A DNA stretch of 18,919 bases, taken from the NCBI GenBank assembly GCA_016208845.1, contig JACQXH010000053.1, positions 1 to 18,919 of the forward strand, written 5' to 3'. The stretch's first letter is position 1, and the number at the start of each line of letters is the position of its first letter. Positions 6,201 to 14,228 of the stretch are shown in pieces. The DNA comes from Nitrospirota bacterium (GTDB lineage Bacteria; Nitrospirota; Thermodesulfovibrionia; UBA6902; BMS3Bbin08). A model generated the notes under the pieces. The model was given only the letters and a program-made list of their open reading frames with translations. It did not search any database and was not told the DNA's origin. The translations under genes and the position numbers were made by a program.

Positions 6201-7601
6201 TTGGAATTCACTGACAAGTTTCACGACGAATGCGGGGTTGTTGGTGTATTTGGTCAAAGTGAGGCCGCTAACTTGACATATCTTGGGCTCCACGCGCTCC
6301 AGCACAGGGGGCAGGAGGGGGCCGGCATATGCTCCTCTGACGGAAGGGTCCTTTACATCGAAAAGTCCATGGGCCTTGTGGCTGACATCTTCAGTGAAAA
6401 AAGACTGAAACGCCTACCCGGCTCTCTTGCCATCGGCCACAACCGTTACTCAACAGCAGGCTCAAGCGTATTAAAAAATGTTCAGCCCATTGTTGTCAAT
6501 TATTCCCTTGGCTCCCTTGCCATCGCACATAACGGTAATCTTGTTAATGCGCTTGAGCTGAGAAAGGAACTCGAGTCAAAGGGCGCGATATTCCAGTCCA
6601 CATCAGACAGCGAGGTAATAATCCATCTCATCGCGAGTTCTACCGCCGGAGGCCTTTATGAACGCATCACAGATGCACTTGGCAAGATATGCGGAGCCTT
6701 CAGCCTTCTGATAATGACCGAGAATGAACTTATAGCGATAAGGGATCCATACGGGTTCAGGCCCTTGAGTATAGGCAAACATGACGGCGGATATGCGGTC
6801 GCGTCAGAAACGTGCGCGTTTGATCTCATTGGCGCTGAATACATGAGGGATATTGAACCCGGCGAGATGGTGATAATAAATGACAAAGGCATAAGGTCCA
6901 TGAAACCCCTTTATGCCAAGAAACACGCCTTCTGCATTTTTGAGTTTATATACTTTTCAAAGCCTGACAGCTGTATCTTCGGCAACCAGAATGTAAATCA
7001 CATCAGAAAAGAACTGGGACGCCAGCTTGCGCGGGAAAACCCCATTGAAGCGGACCTTGTCATACCGGTGCCTGACTCAGGAGTGCCTGCGGCCCTGGGT
7101 TACGCAGAACAAAGCGGCATACCGTTTGATTTCGGCCTGATACGGAACCATTACATAGGCCGCACATTTATAGAGCCGAAACAGGCGATACGCCATTTTG
7201 GCGTGAAATTAAAGCTGAATCCAGTCAGAAAACTCCTTGAAGGCAAAAGGATCATAGTCATTGATGATTCGATAGTCAGAGGGACCACGAGCAAAAAGAT
7301 CGTTAAGATGCTCAAGGAAGGCGGTGGTGCAAAAGAGGTTCATTTAAGGATAAGCTCTCCGCCTACGATAGGTCCCTGTTTTTACGGCATTGACACGCCC
7401 ACAAGAAAAGAACTTATTGCGTCAACGCATACCCCCGAAGAAATAAAAAAATATATTACAGCCGAAAGCCTGTCATATCTGAGCATGGATGGGCTGCTGA
7501 AAGTAGTTGCAAATCCCGAGCAGTACTGCTCTGCCTGCTTTGACAATAAATATCCGCTTTTGTCCCTTCAGGATAAGGAAGAACAGATAGAGCTGTTTTA
7601 G
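6201..7601 (+). CDS. purF: Amidophosphoribosyltransferase (glutamine PRPP amidotransferase), Bacillus type
   Basis: The enzyme catalyses the first committed step of purine synthesis, forming phosphoribosylamine from PRPP and glutamine. I chose TTG at 6201: AAAGGAG sits at 6188-6194, 6 nt before it, while a GTG at 6183 would put that site inside the gene. The protein then has 466 residues. A 10-residue propeptide (MEFTDKFHDE) precedes nucleophile Cys11 of the Ntn glutaminase domain. The PRPP loop IIVIDDSIVRGTTS lies at 351-364. Cys443 and Cys446 (CSAC), with Cys in AFCIFEF and in PCFYGID, match the 4Fe-4S ligands of the oxygen-sensitive Bacillus subtilis-type enzyme. The gene follows purL by 140-160 nt on the same strand. 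Confidence 0.95.
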   Translation: MEFTDKFHDECGVVGVFGQSEAANLTYLGLHALQHRGQEGAGICSSDGRVLYIEKSMGLVADIFSEKRLKRLPGSLAIGHNRYSTAGSSVLKNVQPIVVNYSLGSLAIAHNGNLVNALELRKELESKGAIFQSTSDSEVIIHLIASSTAGGLYERITDALGKICGAFSLLIMTENELIAIRDPYGFRPLSIGKHDGGYAVASETCAFDLIGAEYMRDIEPGEMVIINDKGIRSMKPLYAKKHAFCIFEFIYFSKPDSCIFGNQNVNHIRKELGRQLARENPIEADLVIPVPDSGVPAALGYAEQSGIPFDFGLIRNHYIGRTFIEPKQAIRHFGVKLKLNPVRKLLEGKRIIVIDDSIVRGTTSKKIVKMLKEGGGAKEVHLRISSPPTIGPCFYGIDTPTRKELIASTHTPEEIKKYITAESLSYLSMDGLLKVVANPEQYCSACFDNKYPLLSLQDKEEQIELF

Positions 7602-7651
7602 CCCAGGTCTTTCACAAACTTTTCAGTATATAGTATTCCCGGCTTATTCTC

Positions 7652-7669
7652 GTCCCGAAGGGTCGGGAC
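7652..7669. repeat. Short palindrome GTCCCGA-AGGG-TCGGGAC
   Basis: A perfect 7-bp stem with a 4-nt loop lies in the purF-pilin spacer, without a T-tract on either strand. A further inverted pair encloses it (ATATAGTATT 7628-7637, AATACTATAT 7698-7707). It looks like another small dispersed palindrome rather than a terminator. Confidence 0.55.
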
Positions 7670-7682
7670 TGAACTTGTCAGC

Positions 7683-7721
7683 AAAAAAATCCGCTCAAAT
7701 ACTATATCCTGCGCAGGATTT
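7683..7721 (-). terminator. Possible terminator of the pilin gene
   Basis: Read on the minus strand, AAATCC-T-GC (complement of 7713-7721) can pair with GCGGATTT (complement of 7687-7694) with one bulge. It is followed by a T-run (complement of A 7683-7686), 22 nt past the pilin stop. The large loop also contains the perfect palindrome ATCCTGCGCAGGAT (7706-7719), which competes with this fold. Confidence 0.35.
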
Positions 7722-7742
7722 GATAAAGTCCTTCAGCAGGCA

Positions 7743-8168
7743 TCAGAAGTTTCTGTTATTGTTGCAGTCTATCCGGAATATATCACCGTCGACCCTTGAG
7801 TCTGTATTTCCAAAAGCACTGGCCCTAAAGCAAGGTGTCTGTGCGTTTCCGGCTAAATCAATATTTTGTTCAAGACAGTAACTGAAACCCATTCCACTGC
7901 CTGGCAGAAATCTCGGGAGTGAACCCTGAATAGCATTTATATTATTATTATCTTTAGCACAAGTGCCTTGAGATACAGTATAGGCTGCATTGTCCGCAAA
8001 GAATTGCTCTTCAAGGAGTCTTAAGTTTTCGAGGTTTGCATAGGCCTCATTCCTTGCAGCCCTCTTCTGCTGGCCTATATAACCCGGGATCGCAATTACA
8101 GCAAGTATGCCGATTATTACAATTACAACCAAAAGCTCTATCAGGGACATCCCTTTATTGTCAGACAT
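7743..8168 (-). CDS. Type IV pilin-like protein with prepilin peptidase site
   Basis: The protein has 141 residues with a short leader MSDNKG. Cleavage after Gly6 would leave mature Met1 (an accepted alternative to Phe) and the essential Glu at +5 (MSLIELLVV), followed by the hydrophobic N-terminal helix to about residue 28. The globular part contains four cysteines (70, 98, 113, 135), probably two disulfides, and ends FRASAFGNTDSRVDGDIF, resembling the PilE/minor pilin C-terminus. AAGGAGGC lies 6 nt upstream of ATG. The gene stands alone with no assembly ATPase or platform gene nearby, so major versus minor pilin, or a pseudopilin of a secretion system, cannot be decided. Confidence 0.9.
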   Translation of the reverse strand: MSDNKGMSLIELLVVIVIIGILAVIAIPGYIGQQKRAARNEAYANLENLRLLEEQFFADNAAYTVSQGTCAKDNNNINAIQGSLPRFLPGSGMGFSYCLEQNIDLAGNAQTPCFRASAFGNTDSRVDGDIFRIDCNNNRNF

Positions 8169-8225
8169 CGATTGCCTCCTTCCAATATTTCTTATAGTTA
8201 ATAATATACTAAATTCCCATAAAAT

Positions 8226-8256
8226 ATTGTATTATTATTTCATCTGAACCTGTCAA
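8226..8256 (-). promoter_or_regulatory. Possible promoter of the pilin gene
   Basis: On the minus strand a perfect -35 TTGACA (complement of 8251-8256) precedes TACAAT (complement of 8226-8231) with a longer than usual 19-nt spacer. An alternative -10, TAATAC, has a 16-nt spacer. I found no sigma-54 GG-N10-GC pair of the kind often used for pilA. The rest of the 8169-8286 spacer is A/T-rich, with no further clear signal for the divergent gene. Confidence 0.35.
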
Positions 8257-8286
8257 GCTCTTGGATCACAGAATATTTTTAAAAAA

Positions 8287-9420
8287 ATGCGAGTTGAATT
8301 TTTTAAACATAATATAAGCAATGAAGATATACGGAGCGCCGTCAGGGTCCTAAGGTCCGTCTTTCTGACCACAGGAGATGTCGTCAGCGATTTTGAGAGA
8401 CAATTCTCCGGCTATCTTGGCGTTAAGCAGACGATCGGATTGAACAGCTGCACGGCGGCCCTGCACCTGTCGCTATTGGCTTACGGGGTTGGACCTGGTG
8501 ACGAGGTAATTACGACACCCCTCAGTTTTTGTGCCACATCTAATGCGATTCTGCATGCCGGCGCAAAACCGGTCTTTGTCGATGTCGAAGAGGACACCGG
8601 CAATATCAATGCGGAAATGATCGAGGCCTCTATCACAAAGAAGACAAAGGCCTTGCTGCCGGTCCACCTTTACGGACAGATGTGCGACATGAAAAAGATC
8701 CGCAAGCTTGCAGATAAGCACGGCCTGGTCCTGATCGAGGATGCGGCTCATTCCATAGAGGCCGAGCGGGACAATATAAGGCCGGGTCATGTCAGCGATG
8801 CCGCCTGCTTCAGTTTTTATGCCACAAAAAATATCACCTCAGGCGAAGGAGGCGCAGTATCTACCAACAATGTGAAAAAAGCTGAATTGCTTAAGATGCT
8901 GAGACTGCACGGGATAGATAAATCAGCGATTGACCGTTATACAGGCAGATATAAACACTGGGACATGCCTGTACTGGGCTGGAAATACAACATGGACAAT
9001 ATACATGCCTCCCTGCTTTCAGGGCAATTAAGCCGGATCGATAAATTGTGGGCTAAACGGGACGCATTGTGGAAACTGTATGAGGAACATTTGTCCGGAT
9101 CCAAGGGGCTCAAGGCCCTTAAAACCGTGCCCCGTTCAAGGCATGCACGGCACCTGTTTACTGTACTGGTCGCGGCAAAGAAAAGGGATTCAGTCATGTG
9201 GCAGCTCCAGGAGAGAGGTATAGGAGTTGCCGTCAATTACCGGCCGATACATCTCCTGAAATTTTACAAAAAGACATATGGATATAAAAAAGGTGATTTC
9301 CCGGTTGCCGAGAGTATCGGCGGGAGCACTATCTCTCTGCCGCTTTATCCGCTGCTCAATAGGTCTGCTTTAATACGGGTGTCACATGCCCTTAATGAAA
9401 TCATTAAAAGAGGGGAATGA
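8287..9420 (+). CDS. DegT/DnrJ/EryC1/StrS-family PLP aminotransferase
   Basis: This family transaminates keto-sugars attached to nucleotides (aminosugars of O-antigens and glycans) in the cytoplasm. The 377 residues cover the full fold type I enzyme. NSCTAALH (53-60) binds the cofactor phosphate, EDAAH (151-155) contains the Asp that contacts the PLP ring nitrogen, and Lys181 in SFYATKNITSGEGGA is the Schiff-base lysine. LRSVFLTTGDVVSDFE (22-37) is the usual N-terminal block, which supports the ATG at 8287 although no Shine-Dalgarno sequence is visible. The sugar substrate cannot be named. With the 4,6-dehydratase-like gene at 17998 it could supply a 4-amino or 3-amino sugar. It converges on the glycosyltransferase gene with 2 nt between stops. 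Confidence 0.92.
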   Translation: MRVEFFKHNISNEDIRSAVRVLRSVFLTTGDVVSDFERQFSGYLGVKQTIGLNSCTAALHLSLLAYGVGPGDEVITTPLSFCATSNAILHAGAKPVFVDVEEDTGNINAEMIEASITKKTKALLPVHLYGQMCDMKKIRKLADKHGLVLIEDAAHSIEAERDNIRPGHVSDAACFSFYATKNITSGEGGAVSTNNVKKAELLKMLRLHGIDKSAIDRYTGRYKHWDMPVLGWKYNMDNIHASLLSGQLSRIDKLWAKRDALWKLYEEHLSGSKGLKALKTVPRSRHARHLFTVLVAAKKRDSVMWQLQERGIGVAVNYRPIHLLKFYKKTYGYKKGDFPVAESIGGSTISLPLYPLLNRSALIRVSHALNEIIKRGE

Positions 9421-9436
9421 TTTCATTCAATTTTTT
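9394..9436 (+). terminator. Intrinsic terminator overlapping two convergent gene ends
   Basis: A perfect 12-bp stem, AATGAAATCATT (9394-9405) and AATGATTTCATT (9416-9427) with a 10-nt loop, is followed by CAA and six T (9431-9436). It acts for the aminotransferase on the plus strand. The right arm contains its stop codon and also encodes the last residues of the convergent glycosyltransferase. No T-run follows the stem on the minus strand, so it would not stop the other operon. Confidence 0.7.
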
Positions 9437-10397
9437 CCCTGATCACAAAATATCTGTTGTCTGTCTGCTGCTTTATTATTCTCACCAGGTACTCCCCAAT
9501 GATCCCCAGCGAAAGCAGGATAATGCCGCCCTGAAAGAGCATTGCCACAAACAGGGAGGTCCAGCCCGAGACCCCAATGCCCCAGAATATTTTCTTGATT
9601 ATTATGATGACCGCCAAAGAACCGCTTATGATCGAAGAAAGGATCCCGATGACGGCGACATTTCTCAATAATATTGAAGAATTGTTGATTATTAAATTCG
9701 ACGCCAATTTAACCAGTTTGCCCAGCGTGTAAGAGCTCTTACCAAGATAGCTCGGACGATGGGTTATGTCTGAATTTGCCACTTTAGATGTGGTGGAGAA
9801 CAGCATGGCAGGGAAAAAGGCAAAGGGTGTTTTTATTTTATTGAACTCTTCCACTAAATATCGTGAGATTATCCTGAAGGACGACAACTTAATATCTTTT
9901 GGCTTGCCGATAAATTTTGTATTGAGGTAATCCATTATCCGGCTGCTGAGGACCTTCAGGAAAGAATGCTTTTTATCCGGGATAGACCCTATGATGCAGT
10001 CATAACCTTCATCAAGTTTGGATCTCATCACAAAAATATCCTTTGGGTCATGCTGCAGATCGCTGTCCATTGTTATCATGTATTGACCGCGGGCATGCAG
10101 AAGGCCGCACATTGTTGCATTGTGCTGTCCAAAGTTTTTTGATAAATTAAAGCCCCTGACATTCGGGTCTTTATCATGGAGTTGTTTTATGACCTCCCAT
10201 GAGGAATCGGTACTGCCGTCATTAATAAGGATCAGCTCAAATGCAGCCCTGCGCTCATCAAACACGTTTTTGAGTTCTTCGTAAAGGGGAACAAGTGACC
10301 TGCTGCTGTTTAAGACCGGAATAACGATCGAGTATTCAGGCGATGCGTTTCCACTGAGTTTTAGTGCCATATGCTCTCTGTTGATTTGTTCTGCCAT
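9423..10397 (-). CDS. Family 2 glycosyltransferase with C-terminal membrane anchor (GtrB/ArnC/DPM1-like)
   Basis: Such enzymes move a sugar from a nucleotide donor to polyprenyl phosphate on the inner face of the cytoplasmic membrane. The GT-A domain shows YSIVIPVLNSS (22-32), INDGSTD (58-64) and the metal-binding MDSDLQHDP (110-118). Two hydrophobic helices follow near 232-260 and 272-297 (VAVIGILSSIISGSLAVIII and SLFVAMLFQGGIILLSLGII). I chose the ATG at 10397, 4 nt after the comA stop with AAGG 9 nt upstream, giving 324 residues. An ATG at 10418 would overlap comA. It is the last gene of the five-gene operon and probably transfers a sugar, or a sugar carrying the product of that operon; this is inference. 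Confidence 0.9.
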   Translation of the reverse strand: MAEQINREHMALKLSGNASPEYSIVIPVLNSSRSLVPLYEELKNVFDERRAAFELILINDGSTDSSWEVIKQLHDKDPNVRGFNLSKNFGQHNATMCGLLHARGQYMITMDSDLQHDPKDIFVMRSKLDEGYDCIIGSIPDKKHSFLKVLSSRIMDYLNTKFIGKPKDIKLSSFRIISRYLVEEFNKIKTPFAFFPAMLFSTTSKVANSDITHRPSYLGKSSYTLGKLVKLASNLIINNSSILLRNVAVIGILSSIISGSLAVIIIIKKIFWGIGVSGWTSLFVAMLFQGGIILLSLGIIGEYLVRIIKQQTDNRYFVIREKIE

Positions 10398-10401
10398 GAG
10401 A

Positions 10402-11163
10402 TTATGCCTTGGCCGCATGAAATTTCATAAGGGTATCAGCGCGCAGCCCCTGCCTGAGGGTCTCCAGGCTTATTACATCTTCTATCGGTACATTTGCCAG
10501 ATTAACATTAGGGCCGAGCCGTTCTATGAACCATACCTGCTGGGGTTTTCTTGGCGCCTCAAATACCAGGGTGTCCGGATTAATCCCCGATTCAATAATT
10601 TCATTGACCAGACCCATTCTTATCTCTCCGGTTTCCCGGTAAAGACCAACTGTCCCTGATTCCCGGCCTTCAAGAATTACATAATCTGCGCCTGCCTCAA
10701 GCTCTTCCTTGATCCATCTGACCCAGTTTGAAGGCGGGGTCACAAACTTAACGTCTTTGCTCCCAATCTCCGTAAAAACGCGGAAATCTTTTTTAAATCT
10801 CTCCATGTGCTTCAGCTTTTCCTGCCTCGATATTTCCACTACGCCGTCAGATATCTCAACAGTTGAGATATCAAGGGATTTCAGGTACGAAATATATTCG
10901 TCAATTTTATTTTGAACATAATATACCTCGAACAATGTCCCGCCGAGGGAAACTTCTATATCATTTTTTTTATATATATTTATCTTTTCTTCTATGTTCT
11001 TTGAAACAACCGCAGTGCCCCAGCCAAGTTTCGCCAGGTCAATGTAATCCCCGCATATCTTCAATTGGTCGCTTATATAATTACTCCCGAGTCCCTTGTC
11101 AAGTATCTGGGTCCGCCCTACCGTTCTTTTTTTAATTTCTCTCACAGGCAGCCTAAGTGTCAT
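10402..11163 (-). CDS. comA: Phosphosulfolactate synthase (ComA family)
   Basis: ComA adds sulfite to phosphoenolpyruvate to give (2R)-O-phospho-3-sulfolactate, the first step of coenzyme M synthesis in methanogens and of bacterial sulfolactate routes. The 253 residues match the family length. The TIM-barrel motifs are all present: DKGLG (22-26), KLGWGT (45-50), GGTLFE (74-79), EISDG (103-107), EIGSKD (132-137), EGRESGTVGLY (165-175) and FEAPRKPQQVWFI (201-213), then GPNVNLANVP. The ATG at 11163 has AGGAG about 6 nt upstream and overlaps the flavoprotein stop as ATGA, so an upstream in-frame extension to 11322 is not used. No sulfolactate phosphatase (ComB) or dehydrogenase is in the window, so the product must go elsewhere, perhaps to the lyase encoded at the head of the operon. 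Confidence 0.93.
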   Translation of the reverse strand: MTLRLPVREIKKRTVGRTQILDKGLGSNYISDQLKICGDYIDLAKLGWGTAVVSKNIEEKINIYKKNDIEVSLGGTLFEVYYVQNKIDEYISYLKSLDISTVEISDGVVEISRQEKLKHMERFKKDFRVFTEIGSKDVKFVTPPSNWVRWIKEELEAGADYVILEGRESGTVGLYRETGEIRMGLVNEIIESGINPDTLVFEAPRKPQQVWFIERLGPNVNLANVPIEDVISLETLRQGLRADTLMKFHAAKA

Positions 11164-12371
11164 TTTATTCTCCTCTTGGTTATAGATTTGCCACATGCCC
11201 TTCCCGCAATATTTCCAAATACTAATATATCCAATAATGAATTTCCCATCAAGCGGTTTGTTCCATGTATGCCGCCTGTTATCTCTCCTGCGGCGTAAAT
11301 GCCCGGGACAGAAGTTTCGCATCTGGAATTAACGGCAATGCCTCCATTTTGGTAGTGTACCATTGGGGCTACAGGTATCAGGTCGGTCCTCGGGTCAACC
11401 CCTGAGCGGGATAATTTATTGAGAAAATTACTGAATGATTTTAACGAATCAACGCTATTTTGAACAAAAACGTTTCTCAGATCCAGATAAACACTTTTAT
11501 ATGCCAGTCCTTCTTTAATGCCCATATTATTTCTTATGATTTTCAGTAACTGCTTTGAAAGGATATCTCTCTTGGACCTGGCATCTGCTATTTTTTTGCC
11601 GGTTTTATTATAGAACATACCTCCAAGTGAAAGAAGGGTTTCAGGCACAGGGGTTCCAAGGAGAGGGCCTTTGAGTGAAATGCAGGCAGGATGGAGTTGA
11701 AAGGAGTTTGCATCTCTCATTGCCAGGTTCAACACGCGCAGGGAGTGGTAAAAGCCGGATGACGTGCACGGTTGATTGGTTGTTCCCATCTTGTGTTGTC
11801 TCGCAAAATCATTTGATCTCCCGCCGCAACAGAGAATAACATTTTTGGTCTCGATCAGTCCATCGCGGCCATTCCTGCATGTCTTCAGCAAAAAATATTC
11901 CTTTTTTTTCTTAATGCCTTCAAGCGAAGTGTTTATGCTTATATTTACAGGGCTTCTTTTAATTCTATCCAGAAGGACTTTCATAATGGCACTTCCTGTC
12001 TCAGCCCCACGGGAGAGGACCCTTTTTTCAGAAATGCCGGTACACGACCTCAGATCATATGAATCGTCCATTTTATCGAAGTCCATCCCCAGTTCATTCA
12101 GCCATTTGAGTATTCCCCTGCTCTTTGAGATCATTAAGTGTAATAGTTTCTCGTCGTTTTTATAATTGCCGCCGGCAAGCGAATCGTTAAAATGTTTCCT
12201 CAGAGAGTCATTCGCTCCCACGGCGATTTGAATCCCGCCCTTCGCCATCATGGTGTTGGATTGTCCAAGTGCGCATCTGGTAATTAGCAGAAAATTATCT
12301 GTGTAATTACCAAGCTCTATTGCTGCTGAAAGCCCGGCACCTCCTGACCCTATGATAACCGCGTCTAACAT
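11160..12371 (-). CDS. FAD-dependent oxidoreductase of the fumarate reductase/L-aspartate oxidase family, short form
   Basis: The protein has 403 residues. It begins with a Rossmann FAD site, VIIGSGGAGLSAAIEL (5-20), then SNTMMAKGGIQIAVG (38-52). Residues that bind and process C4 dicarboxylates are retained: His227 (QLHPA), Arg268 (KRDIL), His339 (VHYQNGG) and Arg373 (HGTNRLMGNS), equivalent by my alignment to His244, Arg290, His351 and Arg386 of Escherichia coli NadB. It stops right after the FAD domain and lacks the C-terminal helical domain of NadB and SdhA (about 530-590 residues). No nadA or nadC is nearby, so plain NAD synthesis is unlikely. In context it may oxidise or reduce a sulfonate analogue such as cysteate or sulfoacrylate; this is inference. 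AAAAGG precedes the ATG, 10 nt after the ATP-grasp stop. Confidence 0.85.
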   Translation of the reverse strand: MLDAVIIGSGGAGLSAAIELGNYTDNFLLITRCALGQSNTMMAKGGIQIAVGANDSLRKHFNDSLAGGNYKNDEKLLHLMISKSRGILKWLNELGMDFDKMDDSYDLRSCTGISEKRVLSRGAETGSAIMKVLLDRIKRSPVNISINTSLEGIKKKKEYFLLKTCRNGRDGLIETKNVILCCGGRSNDFARQHKMGTTNQPCTSSGFYHSLRVLNLAMRDANSFQLHPACISLKGPLLGTPVPETLLSLGGMFYNKTGKKIADARSKRDILSKQLLKIIRNNMGIKEGLAYKSVYLDLRNVFVQNSVDSLKSFSNFLNKLSRSGVDPRTDLIPVAPMVHYQNGGIAVNSRCETSVPGIYAAGEITGGIHGTNRLMGNSLLDILVFGNIAGRACGKSITKRRIK

Positions 12372-12381
12372 GCCTTTTATC

Positions 12382-13644
12382 TTAAATATTCCTTAAGGGA
12401 AGATCGAAAATATTTTCGATCAGGTTCTTGTTTTTTTTGCCAGGGATTTTCAGCTGAGCATAAATGTCCTTTGCATTAGCGATCAGGGCTTTCCGGTCCC
12501 TGCCTTTAACCATGAAGTATCCTATCCTGTCAGTACCGATCTGTAAATTATTTACTTTACTCCCGTGCTGTATATAGAACTCTCCGCCCATAAAATCACT
12601 GCTTGTAACCTGTTCTTCCATAGGTATGAATTCAGACGCGATGTCTTTACTGGCGCCTAAAAAAAAGACTGCTTTATGAAAAGGGTCATTAATGTTGAAG
12701 TCCCTCTTATTAACAGGCAAAGCATTGCCGATTGAAAAACCAATGAGATGTCTTCTGATATCAAATCCAGTCACAAGAGGGATCAGGTCCTCCTCATGGC
12801 CTCCACCGATCCTGCATGCAATTTCACCGATCAAAGGTCCTCGTTTGGAAATAATCATCTGAATATAGACAGGGCCGTTGGAGATCTTGAAACTCCTGAC
12901 CAATCTGGCTATAACCTGTTTTATTTTTCCAGTATATCCAATTGCATGCCTGCTTGGGAAGATGTGCGCAAGGCATAATCCTATATGAGGCAGATTGTTA
13001 TAAATTATTCTGTCAGTAAGCATTATCAGATAAGGCATCCCCTGATGAACCCAGACACTTGCCGTTATTTCAGGGCCTTCAATATAATCTTCAATAATCA
13101 CTTTTCTGACCGTAGAATATTCAAGCGATAGTTGTATTTTATTTATCAACAGTTCAAAATTATCTATAAAGAAAACGCCCCTTTGCCCCTGGGAATCTAC
13201 TGGTTTAATTACCACCGGAAATTTCAGTGATCTCAGCTTTTGTGTTTCACGAAGGCTTTTTACTATCCTGTACGCCGAAGACGGTATCTTATATTTTTTG
13301 AAGGCCTCTTTCATTTTTTCTTTGTTCGTAGCGAGGATGGAGGTGTTTACCGAAATGAACGCGGGTATTCGCAGTTTGTGCGCGATCCTGGATACTATAG
13401 CCACCGGCTGGTCGGTCCCGGTAGTGAGAACACCGTCAATATCATATTTTCTGGCTATCCTGAGATTAGCTTCATAATCAATTGCGCTTATAAGTGGTTT
13501 GAATGTGGCAAAGCACCTGCCCGGAGCTTTTTTATTGGAATCAACGGCAACAACCCTGATCCCGCTCTCCTCAGCCTCTCTTATAGTCTTTTTCTGGAGC
13601 CTGCCGGCTCCAAGAACCAGCAGGACCGGTTTATTCTTTTTCAC
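12382..13644 (-). CDS. ATP-grasp family carboxylate-amine ligase
   Basis: ATP-grasp enzymes activate a carboxylate as acyl phosphate and join it to an amine or thiol. The 420 residues show a pre-ATP-grasp Rossmann part (VLLVLGAGRLQKKTI, 7-21, then VVAVDSNKKAPG), and KFPVVIKPVDSQGQRGV (141-157) with Lys147 contacting ATP. They also show EDYIEGPEI (185-193) and the metal-binding EIACRIGGG (274-282), followed by a C-terminal lid domain. The look is that of PurK/CPS-like and L-amino acid ligase proteins; the substrate is unknown. It starts with GTG at 13644 in a GTGA overlap with the lyase stop and has no visible Shine-Dalgarno site, so translational coupling is likely. By context it would amidate a sulfo-carboxylic acid; that is hypothesis. 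Confidence 0.88.
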   Translation of the reverse strand: MKKNKPVLLVLGAGRLQKKTIREAEESGIRVVAVDSNKKAPGRCFATFKPLISAIDYEANLRIARKYDIDGVLTTGTDQPVAIVSRIAHKLRIPAFISVNTSILATNKEKMKEAFKKYKIPSSAYRIVKSLRETQKLRSLKFPVVIKPVDSQGQRGVFFIDNFELLINKIQLSLEYSTVRKVIIEDYIEGPEITASVWVHQGMPYLIMLTDRIIYNNLPHIGLCLAHIFPSRHAIGYTGKIKQVIARLVRSFKISNGPVYIQMIISKRGPLIGEIACRIGGGHEEDLIPLVTGFDIRRHLIGFSIGNALPVNKRDFNINDPFHKAVFFLGASKDIASEFIPMEEQVTSSDFMGGEFYIQHGSKVNNLQIGTDRIGYFMVKGRDRKALIANAKDIYAQLKIPGKKNKNLIENIFDLPLRNI

Positions 13645-14228
13645 TGATAGCGTTTAATGAGTTTTTCGATCTTTAAATAGAAGGTTTTTTTAAATGCAGC
13701 ATCGTTTATGCTGCCGAAAAAAGATCTGAGATGGTTTATCTTCTTTCTGCAGTCCAGAATCATATTATTAACAGCCTTTGTCCCTGCTCCTCCCCGGCTG
13801 CTTCGAAGTTCTATGAGGTTTTTGATATCGAGAAGTTTTGAAAAATCATTTTCATTGAATTTCTTAAGTTTTATGCCTAATTCCCGGCCTGCTTCATAAA
13901 GCATCGCAGAGGTTATCTCCGCATACTTTTTATTGATCAGCCTCCTTGCGACCAATCCTATGATGCTGTGGGCCGAGCGGTTGTCAAGGCCGCACTTAAT
14001 TGTGAGGAAATCAACAAGGTCTGTCGCGATAGGGAAACCAGACTGTGTTGAGAGCAAGAGGGCATTTTTTTTGAACCGTCCCTGCTGCAGAATATCATTT
14101 AACAGCCTTACAACCTTTGTAGTCATGTCCACGTTCGTTGGGAGTTCCTCATAAATGAATATGCGATTGTCCGGCTGGCCGCTCGGGGTCTGGCCGGCCG
14201 CTGCCACACAGACAAATCTTCCAAGCAT
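13641..14228 (-). CDS. Argininosuccinate-lyase-like protein, C-terminal fragment after frameshift
   Basis: This frame continues the lyase encoded at 14252-15145. Homology resumes at about 14252 (FTRGTARN, before the ATG at 14228) and runs MLGRFVCVAAAGQ to GFPIATDLVDFL, the helix typical of argininosuccinate lyase C-terminal regions (GF-ATDLADYL). It then continues through LDNRSAHSIIGLVARRL. In place of the YNKDLQEDKE loop it has SGQPDNRIFIYEELP, a sign of different specificity. Its TGA overlaps the GTG of the ATP-grasp gene, so the original gene plainly ended here. The two fragments joined would give about 500 residues. Confidence 0.8.
   Translation of the reverse strand: MLGRFVCVAAAGQTPSGQPDNRIFIYEELPTNVDMTTKVVRLLNDILQQGRFKKNALLLSTQSGFPIATDLVDFLTIKCGLDNRSAHSIIGLVARRLINKKYAEITSAMLYEAGRELGIKLKKFNENDFSKLLDIKNLIELRSSRGGAGTKAVNNMILDCRKKINHLRSFFGSINDAAFKKTFYLKIEKLIKRYQ

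Noticed and set aside
7652..7669. Intrinsic terminator of purF
   Set aside because: The stem is perfect but no T-run follows on the plus strand.
7675..7881. Small plus-strand ORF between purF and the pilin gene
   Set aside because: It lies mostly antisense to the pilin gene, and its first part is palindromic spacer sequence, with no ribosome site.
11164..11322. N-terminal extension of ComA from 11322
   Set aside because: The extra codons are antiphase translation of the flavoprotein C-terminus. The ATG at 11163 has its own AGGAG and matches the family start.
11160..12371. Genuine L-aspartate oxidase NadB for NAD synthesis
   Set aside because: It is 130 residues short, lacks the helical domain and sits with comA and ligase genes rather than nadA or nadC. 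It is not excluded but not the best reading.
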